34,161 nt of DNA from Bacillota bacterium. Lineage in GTDB: Bacteria > Bacillota > Bacilli > Desulfuribacillales > Desulfuribacillaceae. The notes under the pieces are model-generated. The model did not search any database and was not told the origin of the DNA. It saw only the letters and a program-made list of their open reading frames with translations. The stretch spans positions 1-34,161 of the forward strand of contig JAEWFW010000005.1 of NCBI GenBank assembly GCA_023388635.1. The letters are read 5' to 3'. Shown here one piece after another: positions 13,989 to 21,886 of the stretch. The stretch's first letter is position 1. The number at the start of each line of letters is the position of its first letter. The position numbers and the translations under genes were made by a program.

Positions 13989-15239
13989 TTACCCTTGATT
14001 GCTTTTCAACAAATTGGACACTGCCGATAATATCCCTATTTTTACATGGGAATATGTCAATCCGCCTTGCATATAGACGGTGTAAGGCTCCCTCATTGGT
14101 CCATCTGCACTTAGTTCAATGCTGGCTCCTTGAATAAACGTACCTGCCGCCATAACCACAGGATCGGCATAGCCCGGCATCGGACTTGCTACAGGCCGCA
14201 CATGGGAATCTACCGGCGAAGATGCTTGAATTGCCTGACAAAATGCCAAAAGATTCTCTGGAGTTTTCAGATGAATTGCTTGAATGATATCTGTACGTCG
14301 TTCGTGCCAGAACGGTGTCGTCTCAAACCCTAATTCTTCTAAAATAGCTGACGCAAAGACAACGCCTTTCAACGCTTCGCCGACAGTGTGCGGTGCAATA
14401 AACAAACCTTGAAACAACTCGCGCGTCGTCCCGAGCATCGCCCCGCCGAGACTACCGATCCCCGGCGATGTGACACGATAACTGATCTGCGTCACATACT
14501 GCTCTTTACCGACGATATAACCTCCGGAGCGAACAATTCCACCACCGGGATTTTTAATTAAGGAGCCTGCCATCACATCGACACCGACATCGGTGGGCTC
14601 CAACCGTTCCGTAAATTCTCCGTAGCAATTATCGACGAATATAATCAGCTTTTCATTGATACCTTTACAGAATGTAACCATTTCTTCGATTTCCGCAATC
14701 GTAAAAGACGGTCTGTCAGCGTAGCCACGTGAACGTTGAATGCCGATAATTTTCGTATTGGCAGAAATGGATTTTTGCAAAAGTGGATAGTCAATTTTAT
14801 CGCTTGCCAATGGCAGCCAGCGATACGATATGTTGAATTCCTTTAACGAGCCCTGACCTTCTCCCCTTTCACCGACAACTTCTTCTAAAGTATCGTAGGG
14901 TTTCCCCGATATATACAACAACTCGTCCCCCGGGCGCAGCAATCCGAATAACACACTGCTGATTGCGTGAGTACCGGATACGATATGCGGGCGCACAAGT
15001 GCTGCTTCTGCCCCGAAAGCAGTGGCATACACCTGCTCAACCGTCTCTCTGCCGATATCGTTATGTCCATACCCGGTAGAATCAGCAAAATGAAAATCAC
15101 TCACACGATGTTGCTGAAATGCTTGCAAGACTTTTGCTTGGTTATAGTCAACATCATGCTCAATCTGCTTTACTATATCGGAAATTTTATCTTCTACTTT
15201 TTCTTGCAAAGCCCGTATATCATCTGTAAAAAATTGCAT
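13989..15239 (-). CDS. ynbB: YnbB-type PLP-dependent (methionine gamma-lyase-like) enzyme
   Basis: 416 residues from ATG 15239 (GGGGTG upstream); the longer in-frame extension lacks a ribosome site. It is a fold-type I PLP enzyme of the family annotated as aluminium-resistance or methionine gamma-lyase-like: IIFVDNCYGEF supplies the cofactor aspartate and AGSLIKNPGGG the Schiff-base lysine. The true substrate is unsettled. Its place directly upstream of glnR is the same as in Bacillus. A 6-bp inverted repeat (CCAAGT/ACTTGG) in the leader at 15270-15288 has no known role. Confidence 0.88.
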   Translation of the reverse strand: MQFFTDDIRALQEKVEDKISDIVKQIEHDVDYNQAKVLQAFQQHRVSDFHFADSTGYGHNDIGRETVEQVYATAFGAEAALVRPHIVSGTHAISSVLFGLLRPGDELLYISGKPYDTLEEVVGERGEGQGSLKEFNISYRWLPLASDKIDYPLLQKSISANTKIIGIQRSRGYADRPSFTIAEIEEMVTFCKGINEKLIIFVDNCYGEFTERLEPTDVGVDVMAGSLIKNPGGGIVRSGGYIVGKEQYVTQISYRVTSPGIGSLGGAMLGTTRELFQGLFIAPHTVGEALKGVVFASAILEELGFETTPFWHERRTDIIQAIHLKTPENLLAFCQAIQASSPVDSHVRPVASPMPGYADPVVMAAGTFIQGASIELSADGPMREPYTVYMQGGLTYSHVKIGILSAVSNLLKSNQG

Positions 15240-15373
15240 ATATTCACACCCCAAAAATTTTATACTTGTCCAAGTAAAGAAAACTTGGCTTATGTCAAGC
15301 TGCAAGCGCAGACAAAAGCCTTAGTTGCACTTATACTATCTTGTTATGCAAAAAAATTTGCTATATATGAAAA

Positions 15374-15982
15374 TTACCTCGAAAGTGCAGGCTCTCTCAC
15401 AATAGTTCTGATTTGCTGATAGATATGGAAGAATCCCTCTTTATACATCGAGGATACAGGCAGCATCGGAATTTTTAATCGTTTTTGAAAATCCGTAAAT
15501 TTTGCCATTGATGCATCCATATCCGATTTATTTAGTACCATTAAATAAAAATGTTTGTTTTTGCCCAGTTGGTATAATTCTTGGTCAATGGGGTCTAATC
15601 CTCTTTTTTCTATCTGTTTATAATCGATCATGTGGATCAGATGTCTGCTTTGAATGACTGTTTCTAACGTGTGCTTAATCTTTCTCCGCTCTTCTTTATG
15701 ATACGATATGCCGTCAGTTAAGCCGTAAGTGTCGGTAAATTTAAAGTGCTTTTTCTGTGCCTTGTCAAACAGGCATATACTTTGGGGCAAATACTGCTTT
15801 TGCACTCCCTTGTGATATATATCCCATGCTTTAATGCGATCCGATACTTTTTTCAAATGGACACCTTGCTCCGATTGGTACAAGCAATCAAATCCGTTTT
15901 CTTCCGCGATATATTCGGCGAATTGCAGCATGAAAAGTGTCTTGCCCACTTCTCTTTTACCAGTAAGAACGATTTCGATCAA
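15374..15982 (-). CDS. Small P-loop GTPase overlapping spoVK, function unknown
   Basis: 202 residues from TTG 15980-15982, preceded by GGAGGTG at six bases. GTPase motifs in order: G1 GKREVGKT (8-15), G3 DTYG (84-87), G4 NKSD (151-154) and a G5-like PVSSM near 172. This is a minimal GTPase domain with little else. In Bacillus the corresponding position holds the much larger HflX-type protein YnbA; the G1 loop here differs and the HflX N-terminal domain is absent, so it is not hflX. Its start lies inside the 3' end of spoVK (26-nt overlap), implying translational coupling and perhaps a shared role in spore formation. That role is inference. Confidence 0.72.
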   Translation of the reverse strand: MIEIVLTGKREVGKTLFMLQFAEYIAEENGFDCLYQSEQGVHLKKVSDRIKAWDIYHKGVQKQYLPQSICLFDKAQKKHFKFTDTYGLTDGISYHKEERRKIKHTLETVIQSRHLIHMIDYKQIEKRGLDPIDQELYQLGKNKHFYLMVLNKSDMDASMAKFTDFQKRLKIPMLPVSSMYKEGFFHIYQQIRTIVREPALSR

Positions 15983-16958
15983 TGGTCTCACCTCCGTCAA
16001 ATTCCATATCAGCTTCCGTGATCATCATCAACGAACTCCTCGTCAAATGATCTTGGCTATATTTTTGTTCACGCATCAACCGGATTGCATGCTTTCTGAT
16101 GGCTCGCTCGATAATGTTGCGGATAAAGCGCGCATTGCTGAAATTTTCCGATCGTTTTGCGTAATTCCCCGCTAAGTAAAGATGCAACTTATTCTTTGCC
16201 GCAGTGTCAAATTTGTATTGCCGCATCTCCAACATCAATTCCGCAATATCGAGCAACTCACGATTCGTATAATCGGGAAACGTCACTTTCAAAGGAAAAC
16301 GCGACGGTAACCCTGGATTTGACATCAAAAAGTTTTCAATTTCATCATTATAACCTGCCAATATGAGAATAAATTCGTTTTTGTGATCTTCCATCGCTTT
16401 GACAAGTGTGTCAATCGCTTCTTTGCCAAAATCCTTTTCTCCGCCGCGATTTAAAGAGTACGCTTCATCTATGAATAGAATCCCGCCCAGTGCCTTTTTT
16501 ACTTGCTCCCTCGTTTTTTGTGCCGTATGCCCAATATATTCGCCGACGAGATCCGCCCTCTCCACTTCAATCATATGACCCTTTGATAAAATCTGCATTT
16601 CTTTAAAAAGTCTGCCCAGAACCCTTGCCACCGTAGTCTTTCCCGTACCCGGATTGCCCTTAAATGTCATATGCAGCACAATCGAGTCGGAAATCAGACC
16701 TTGCTGCTTGCGTAATTTCTGCACCTCCAGATAGGCAAATATTTCTCGGACAAGTTTCTTCACTTCTGTCAATCCGATCAATTGATCCAGTTCCTGAAAT
16801 AATTCCTGGATCGACCTGCTGACAGGCACTTCCGTATCTTTCACCGTATTTTCCTGATTTAGCAGCCGCATAGTATCCGTGAGAGACATTTTCCCTGTTT
16901 CAAATTGATTCAAGATCGATTTCACGCCTTTTTCAAGAACAGAAGAGTTCCTCAACAA
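15957..16958 (-). CDS. spoVK: Stage V sporulation protein K, AAA+ ATPase
   Basis: About 333 residues if started at TTG 16958, six bases after GAGGTG; GTG 16967 is the longer option. The central AAA+ domain of the CbbX/SpoVK type carries Walker A GNPGTGKT (101-108), Walker B ILFIDEAYSL (160-169) and the arginine-bearing PSRFP sensor region. SpoVK is needed for spore maturation in the mother cell in Bacillus. Its stop lies within the start of the GTPase gene. The presence of this gene is the best evidence that the organism makes endospores. Confidence 0.93.
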   Translation of the reverse strand: MLRNSSVLEKGVKSILNQFETGKMSLTDTMRLLNQENTVKDTEVPVSRSIQELFQELDQLIGLTEVKKLVREIFAYLEVQKLRKQQGLISDSIVLHMTFKGNPGTGKTTVARVLGRLFKEMQILSKGHMIEVERADLVGEYIGHTAQKTREQVKKALGGILFIDEAYSLNRGGEKDFGKEAIDTLVKAMEDHKNEFILILAGYNDEIENFLMSNPGLPSRFPLKVTFPDYTNRELLDIAELMLEMRQYKFDTAAKNKLHLYLAGNYAKRSENFSNARFIRNIIERAIRKHAIRLMREQKYSQDHLTRSSLMMITEADMEFDGGETIDRNRSYW

Positions 16959-17035
16959 TGTCTTCACCTCACATTCGATTCGTATTACAGTCTATGAAGC
17001 AAATGCAAAATAGGTGAATGCCCAAAAAAACTTCA

Positions 17036-17965
17036 TTACTCTTCTTGCGCAAACGCTTGTACATACAATTGGCACGCATGCAAAAGCTGTATCATATCTT
17101 GTGGCAGCTCACATACAGCCGATTGTGAGTTTCCCGTTTGCACGTTCTCCCATGATAACTTGTGCGCATGGAGTGCCTGGCGTTGTATGGCACGGCTGGC
17201 TTTTCCGTATAATCTATCTCCTACAAGTGGATGACCGATATGCGAAAAATGTACGCGTATTTGATGCGTTCGACCCGTATCTAACGTAACCTCAGCGACA
17301 GAAAAGTCCTTCGTTCTGTACAAGCATTGATACAAAGTGCGTGCATATTCTCCATTCTCACTCACGCATCGCTTATTTGTCCGTTCATCGGCTCTGCCTA
17401 TAGGAAACTCAATCACACCTCGCTCCTCTGGAAGTTCTCCTTCGACGACCGCGATATATGTACGGCTAATTTTATTCGTCTTTAATTGCTGATCGAGCAG
17501 ATGATGGGCATAACTGTTTTTCGCCACTAAGATCGCTCCAGATGTATTCGTATCCAAACGGTGGACGAAATGAATATGGGGCGAGCTTCCCTGAGATTTA
17601 AAATAGTGATGAATACCGTTTGCCAACGTGACATCGTCTTTATGATCAACCGCATATGTTTTCATTCCGGCGGGTTTATTGATTACACACAGCCATTCGT
17701 CCTCATAAAGAACATCGAGCTCCATTGCTATCGGCGCAATCTCCGGTGCTTGATTTTCCTCAATCCGGACTTTTATCTGATCACCTAACTTCACGATTTT
17801 ATTAAGATGTGCTTTCTTCTGATTGACGATAATCCCTTTGCTGCGCGTCAATTTTTGTAGCCTGCGCCCGGATATCTGTAATGTCTCTTTGAGAACGGCT
17901 TCCAGCATCTTCCCCACATCAGCCTCTATGGCAGTATACAACAGCCATTTACCTTGTATTTGCAC
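17036..17965 (-). CDS. RluA-family pseudouridine synthase
   Basis: 309 residues. An N-terminal S4-like RNA-binding segment (about 25-75) is followed by the RluA catalytic core with HRLDTNTSG (about 133-141), whose Asp is the catalytic residue, then GRTHQIRVHFSHIGHPLVGD, the RluA motif III. It should isomerise uridine in 23S rRNA or tRNA; the exact site cannot be told. The GTG start at 17965 has GGAG about 10 nt upstream. It stands alone between spoVK and a small membrane-protein gene, all on the minus strand. Confidence 0.92.
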   Translation of the reverse strand: MQIQGKWLLYTAIEADVGKMLEAVLKETLQISGRRLQKLTRSKGIIVNQKKAHLNKIVKLGDQIKVRIEENQAPEIAPIAMELDVLYEDEWLCVINKPAGMKTYAVDHKDDVTLANGIHHYFKSQGSSPHIHFVHRLDTNTSGAILVAKNSYAHHLLDQQLKTNKISRTYIAVVEGELPEERGVIEFPIGRADERTNKRCVSENGEYARTLYQCLYRTKDFSVAEVTLDTGRTHQIRVHFSHIGHPLVGDRLYGKASRAIQRQALHAHKLSWENVQTGNSQSAVCELPQDMIQLLHACQLYVQAFAQEE

Positions 17966-18017
17966 CGATCAAACACTCCACTCTATTCGAATCTAACTTA
18001 ATTAGCTTATGATAGCA

Positions 18018-18045
18018 TAAAAAAAGAAACGATAAAAATCGCTTC
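18018..18045 (-). terminator. Terminator of the small membrane protein gene
   Basis: Minus-strand GAAGCGAT-TTTT-ATCGTTTC (18026-18045) forms an 8-bp stem followed by seven T. Confidence 0.85.
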
Positions 18046-18065
18046 TTCGCCATTCACATGAAAAC

Positions 18066-18239
18066 TTAGCCGTAATAGCAGAACAACGTCACGCTAAAAA
18101 CAATAAAGCACAGCGCAACGGCCCGGGTCAATAATAATTGTTGTTGTGAAGGATTCACATTTTTCGTAAACACAACTCGGGGAAATATGAGAATAAAGCT
18201 ATGAAATCCAACAAAAACCAGTAATAGAAAAATGTACAT
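18066..18239 (-). CDS. Small two-pass membrane protein
   Basis: 57 residues from ATG 18239, with AGGTG seven bases upstream; the longer reading to 18407 would cross the pepF promoter and lacks a ribosome site. Two hydrophobic helices (about 2-20 and 36-55) are joined by a short basic loop (VFTKNVNPSQQQ). It resembles small DUF6199-like two-helix proteins of Bacilli, but this is only by general shape. Confidence 0.6.
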   Translation of the reverse strand: MYIFLLLVFVGFHSFILIFPRVVFTKNVNPSQQQLLLTRAVALCFIVFSVTLFCYYG

Positions 18240-18346
18240 TTCATTGCACCTACTTACAGAGATTAGAGATATATCTATAATAAAGATTAATGAGAATAAA
18301 GGCAACCTTCTTTTTGACAAATTTTCATAGTCGCAAGTAACCATTT

Positions 18347-18374
18347 TTGTATTTCTCTGTTTTTGCGTTATAAT
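18347..18374 (+). promoter_or_regulatory. pepF promoter
   Basis: TTGTAT (18347-18352) and TATAAT (18369-18374) are separated by 16 bp, about 20 bp upstream of the TTG start. Confidence 0.6.
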
Positions 18375-18394
18375 ATAACTTGAGGTGATATCAA

Positions 18395-20206
18395 TTGACA
18401 ACGACAAATAACCAAAGTCAAGTAGTAAAGAGAGAATCGATTGACCCGAAATATACGTGGGATCTCACTCCCTTTTTCGCTGATGACAGCCAGTGGGAAA
18501 GCAGCTTTCGCCAACTGAAAGAACTGCTAACTACAGTCAGCGCATACAAAGGGACACTGAACCAATCATTGCAGCATTTTAAACAATTCATAGTACTGAA
18601 AGAGCAGATTATCACATTAGCAGGACGTCTCTATACGTACGCGAAAATGCGCTGGGACGAAAACACGAAATCGAATACATATAAAAGCTTATTTGAACGC
18701 GTACAGTTAATTAGTGCCGAAGTTGAAACATCGCTTTCGTTCGTCGAACCGGAAATTCTCAACAATCTCGACACGTATCTCGGCTACGTGGAGAACGATG
18801 ACAAACTCCAAGAATACCGACGCTATTTCGAAAGACTGAAAATTCAAAAGGAACATATCCTCTCCGACATAGAGGAAGCAATTATTTCCGAAGCAAGCAT
18901 CCTCTGCCAAGGACCGGAAACGATATTCAACGTCTTGTCGGACAGCGACTTACCCTTCCCGATGGTCACAGATGATGAAGGAAAACAAGTCAAATTGAGC
19001 CATAGCCGTTACAGCACACTGATGGAAAGTTATAATCGCGATGTGCGCTCCGGCGCGTTTCACGCTTTGTACGGAACATACAGAAGTTATATCAACACCT
19101 ATGCCAGCATTCTAACGGCTCATTTAAAGACGGATATCTTCCATTCTCGAGTCAGAAAGTACGCCGACTCACTGGAAGCCGCTTTGAAGCCTAACGAAAT
19201 TCCTGTGTCGGTATATGAAAACTTACTGACCGCCGTAGAGCAATCGATCCCTATTTTGCAGAAATATTTGCAGCTGCGCAAACAAAAACTCAATCTCGGC
19301 GATATTCACATGTACGACTTATATGTGCCAATTGTCCCCGACCTGCAATATAAACTGACCTATGAGCAGGCATGCGACATATTACTCAAAGCCTTCGCTC
19401 CTTTAGGCGAAGATTACGTCAATACCGTTAAGGGTGCATTCACCGACCGCTGGATCGACGTGTTTGAGAACGAAGGAAAGCGCAGCGGTGCCTATTCGTG
19501 GGGCTCTTACGACACGTATCCGTACATCTTAATGAATTACCAGAACAATCTCAATTCCCTATTCACATTGGCACACGAAATGGGACACTCGATGCACAGC
19601 TATTATTCCAAGCAAAAGCAACCGTTTGCCACATCTGATTATGTAATCTTTGTTGCCGAAGTTGCTTCTACTGTCAACGAAACATTGTTGTTCCACTATT
19701 TGCTGGAAACATCGGATGATCAAAAGTTCAAGGCGTATTTGCTGAATTATTTCATTGAAGGATTCCGTACTACCATGTTCCGCCAGACGATGTTCGCTGA
19801 ATTCGAAAAATCGATCCACGAAGCGATTGAGCAGGGCGATTCCCTGACGAATGAACAACTTTCGGCAATGTACTATAAGCTCAATCAGAAATATTACAGT
19901 CCTGCCGTCGTCATCGATCAAGACATTGAATTGGAATGGGCACGTATCCCCCATTTCTACTACAATTACTATGTGTATCAATACGCCACCGGATTTTCAG
20001 CAGCACAAGCACTTACCAAACAAATTCTCGAACAAGGTGAGGTCGCAGTACAGCGCTATATTGAATTCTTAGGCGGCGGTAGTTCGAAAACGCCGATTGC
20101 CCTGCTGCAAGATGCCGGAGTCGATATGACGACACCACAACCGATCTTGGAAGCATTCAAAATTTGCGAGCAATATATCAATGAATTGGAGAAGTACCTA
20201 GCATAA
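18395..20206 (+). CDS. pepF: Oligoendopeptidase F (M3 family)
   Basis: 603 residues, standard for PepF. The zinc site is HEMGH (394-398) with Glu422 (VAEVAST) as third ligand, and the substrate-side block ending GAYSWGSYDTYPYILMNY precedes it, as in M3B peptidases. It cleaves peptides of about 6-20 residues in the cytoplasm and supports peptide use and turnover. Translation starts at TTG 18395, seven bases after GAGGTG. A clear promoter precedes it. It is probably followed in the same transcript by the two small downstream genes, as gaps are short and no terminator intervenes. Confidence 0.95.
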   Translation: MTTTNNQSQVVKRESIDPKYTWDLTPFFADDSQWESSFRQLKELLTTVSAYKGTLNQSLQHFKQFIVLKEQIITLAGRLYTYAKMRWDENTKSNTYKSLFERVQLISAEVETSLSFVEPEILNNLDTYLGYVENDDKLQEYRRYFERLKIQKEHILSDIEEAIISEASILCQGPETIFNVLSDSDLPFPMVTDDEGKQVKLSHSRYSTLMESYNRDVRSGAFHALYGTYRSYINTYASILTAHLKTDIFHSRVRKYADSLEAALKPNEIPVSVYENLLTAVEQSIPILQKYLQLRKQKLNLGDIHMYDLYVPIVPDLQYKLTYEQACDILLKAFAPLGEDYVNTVKGAFTDRWIDVFENEGKRSGAYSWGSYDTYPYILMNYQNNLNSLFTLAHEMGHSMHSYYSKQKQPFATSDYVIFVAEVASTVNETLLFHYLLETSDDQKFKAYLLNYFIEGFRTTMFRQTMFAEFEKSIHEAIEQGDSLTNEQLSAMYYKLNQKYYSPAVVIDQDIELEWARIPHFYYNYYVYQYATGFSAAQALTKQILEQGEVAVQRYIEFLGGGSSKTPIALLQDAGVDMTTPQPILEAFKICEQYINELEKYLA

Positions 20207-20237
20207 AACATCTACTTATATAGGGAGAGTGTTGTCT

Positions 20238-20585
20238 ATGGATATCCGATCTAACAATACGGAAGACGCAAATTCTGCGACCAATGCACATCATAAGAAG
20301 GAACTATCACTGCCTCTGATTGCATTGGGTCTCGTCTTGCTTCCAGTTCTTCTGCTTTACATTAGTTCATTTGGAGCGACGATTCCAATGTTATCTCTTT
20401 TTGTGATACTGTCACCGGTCGTCGGATTGTTGACAGGCATTTCTGCACTCAACATGGGCAAAGAGCGTATAGGTTCCTTCGGAAAAACAATTGCAATCAT
20501 CGCGATTGCTTTACCGCTTAGTTTGGTAGCTTTGATCGTTCTGTTTTTCATTGGTGTGACAACAGGAATGATTTCGCTAATGTAG
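20238..20585 (+). CDS. Small membrane protein, function unknown
   Basis: 115 residues from ATG 20238 (GGGAGAG 8 nt upstream). A polar 28-residue N-terminus is followed by three hydrophobic helices (about 29-48, 54-72 and 84-110). The layout resembles DUF4190-type three/four-helix proteins, not firmly. It lies 31 bp after pepF and 13 bp before the PstS-like gene, so the two downstream genes may act together. Confidence 0.65.
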   Translation: MDIRSNNTEDANSATNAHHKKELSLPLIALGLVLLPVLLLYISSFGATIPMLSLFVILSPVVGLLTGISALNMGKERIGSFGKTIAIIAIALPLSLVALIVLFFIGVTTGMISLM

Positions 20586-20598
20586 AGAGGGATGCAAA

Positions 20599-21783
20599 AT
20601 GATGAAAACCATTAAAATCGTATCCCGGTTAGCCATTATGCTCTTTGTATGGTTCGTGGGCGGCTACATCCTCCATAGATATGAATATCTCATCGCCTTT
20701 AGTGATATCGATAATGTTGTCGGCATGCTGCCATTCGCATTGGTATTAGTAGGTGTAGTCGGAACAACCGTTATTTTATGGGTAAAACATAAAAAACAAC
20801 ACACTCCGGTTTTAGTGGCAACTGTCTTGCTGATTATCTTATCTGTTGTGCTATTTCCTTTGGCATTGCGGGGAAATTGGTGGATAGGTACAAGTACATC
20901 GGACAATGCAGAATCCAAGCCGGATTTGACTGTATATGCGCCTTTTTCCGTGGATTCGAAAACAGCAAAGCTTGATGAAAAATCCAAATTGCAATTTGTT
21001 GATAACCAACCTGTACTGGACGGAGCAACCGCCCTTTATCCAGTTTACGCCGCGTTTGCGGAAGCTGGATACGACGAGAATGCTTTCTCACAAGATACCG
21101 TCCTTTGCACAAATACGCGCAGCGCATATGAAGCAATCATATCGGGAGAACGGGATGTTATTTTTGTCGCGAGTGCGTCTGAGCAACAAATTGCCGCTGC
21201 AAAGGCAGCCGGAGCTGAACTGAAATTTACTCCGATAGGACGGGAAGCATTCGTCTTTCTGGTGGGCGAAGACAACCCGATAAACAACATCACATATCAA
21301 CAAATACGCAATATATATTCGGGTAAAACTGCTCATTGGAGCACCCTTGGTTGGCATAACGGCGGAAAGATCATTGCATTTCAGCGCCCCGAAGGCTCCG
21401 GAAGTCAAACAGGGTTGCAAAAAATTATGGGTGATCTCCCCATTCAAGTTCCGCAGCCGCTGCCTGATGAGAGTCTGATCGGCACAAACAGTTTGATGAA
21501 ACAAGTGTCGGTTGAGTGGCAAGGGGTGCAACCTGCCATTGGGTATTCGTACAGATATTACGCCACAACGATGTACACAAATCCTGATGCCAAACTGTTA
21601 AGCGTCAATGGCGTTGAGCCTTCGACGGAAAACATTCAAAATGGAAGCTATCCCTTTGTCGCCGATTTCTACGCGGTGACAAACGGCGAACCGGAAGGAA
21701 ACACAAAATTACTGATAGACTGGATTTTATCACCACAGGGTCAGGAGATCATAGAAAAAACAGGCTATACTCCTATAAGATAA
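20599..21783 (+). CDS. Membrane-anchored PstS-like substrate-binding protein
   Basis: 394 residues. Three membrane helices (about 7-25, 40-60 and 72-92) replace the usual signal peptide, then the outer part from about 115 is a type II periplasmic-binding fold of the PstS/PBP-like family: LDGATALYPVYAAFAE, NIYSGKTAHWSTLGW, RPEGSGSQTGLQ and IGYSYRYY are its usual landmarks. In PstS the GSGT-type loop binds phosphate; here it is GSGSQT. No pstCAB genes are adjacent, so it may sense or capture an anion rather than feed a transporter here. The gene ends before a strong terminator. Confidence 0.82.
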   Translation: MMKTIKIVSRLAIMLFVWFVGGYILHRYEYLIAFSDIDNVVGMLPFALVLVGVVGTTVILWVKHKKQHTPVLVATVLLIILSVVLFPLALRGNWWIGTSTSDNAESKPDLTVYAPFSVDSKTAKLDEKSKLQFVDNQPVLDGATALYPVYAAFAEAGYDENAFSQDTVLCTNTRSAYEAIISGERDVIFVASASEQQIAAAKAAGAELKFTPIGREAFVFLVGEDNPINNITYQQIRNIYSGKTAHWSTLGWHNGGKIIAFQRPEGSGSQTGLQKIMGDLPIQVPQPLPDESLIGTNSLMKQVSVEWQGVQPAIGYSYRYYATTMYTNPDAKLLSVNGVEPSTENIQNGSYPFVADFYAVTNGEPEGNTKLLIDWILSPQGQEIIEKTGYTPIR

Positions 21784-21807
21784 GTTCTTAATTAGGTAGA
21801 GATTAAA

Positions 21808-21853
21808 AAGCATGAAAAAAGCTGTCCATAATGAACAGCTTTTTTTCATGCTT
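21808..21853. terminator. Bidirectional terminator
   Basis: AAGCATGAAAAAAGCTGT pairs with ACAGCTTTTTTTCATGCTT (one bulge) around a 9-nt loop. It separates the PstS-like gene (plus) from the M56 gene (minus). Confidence 0.92.
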
Positions 21854-21886
21854 ACTCTAAAATTCATGCCTATTCCAAAGCAATAG

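Noticed and set aside
15374..15982. Calling the small GTPase HflX (ynbA) from its position
   Set aside because: It lacks the HflX N-terminal domain and has a different G1 loop; its length is about half.
18240..18407. Longer N-terminal extension of the small membrane protein at 18066
   Set aside because: It would cross the pepF promoter and ribosome site on the other strand; ATG 18239 has its own AGGTG.
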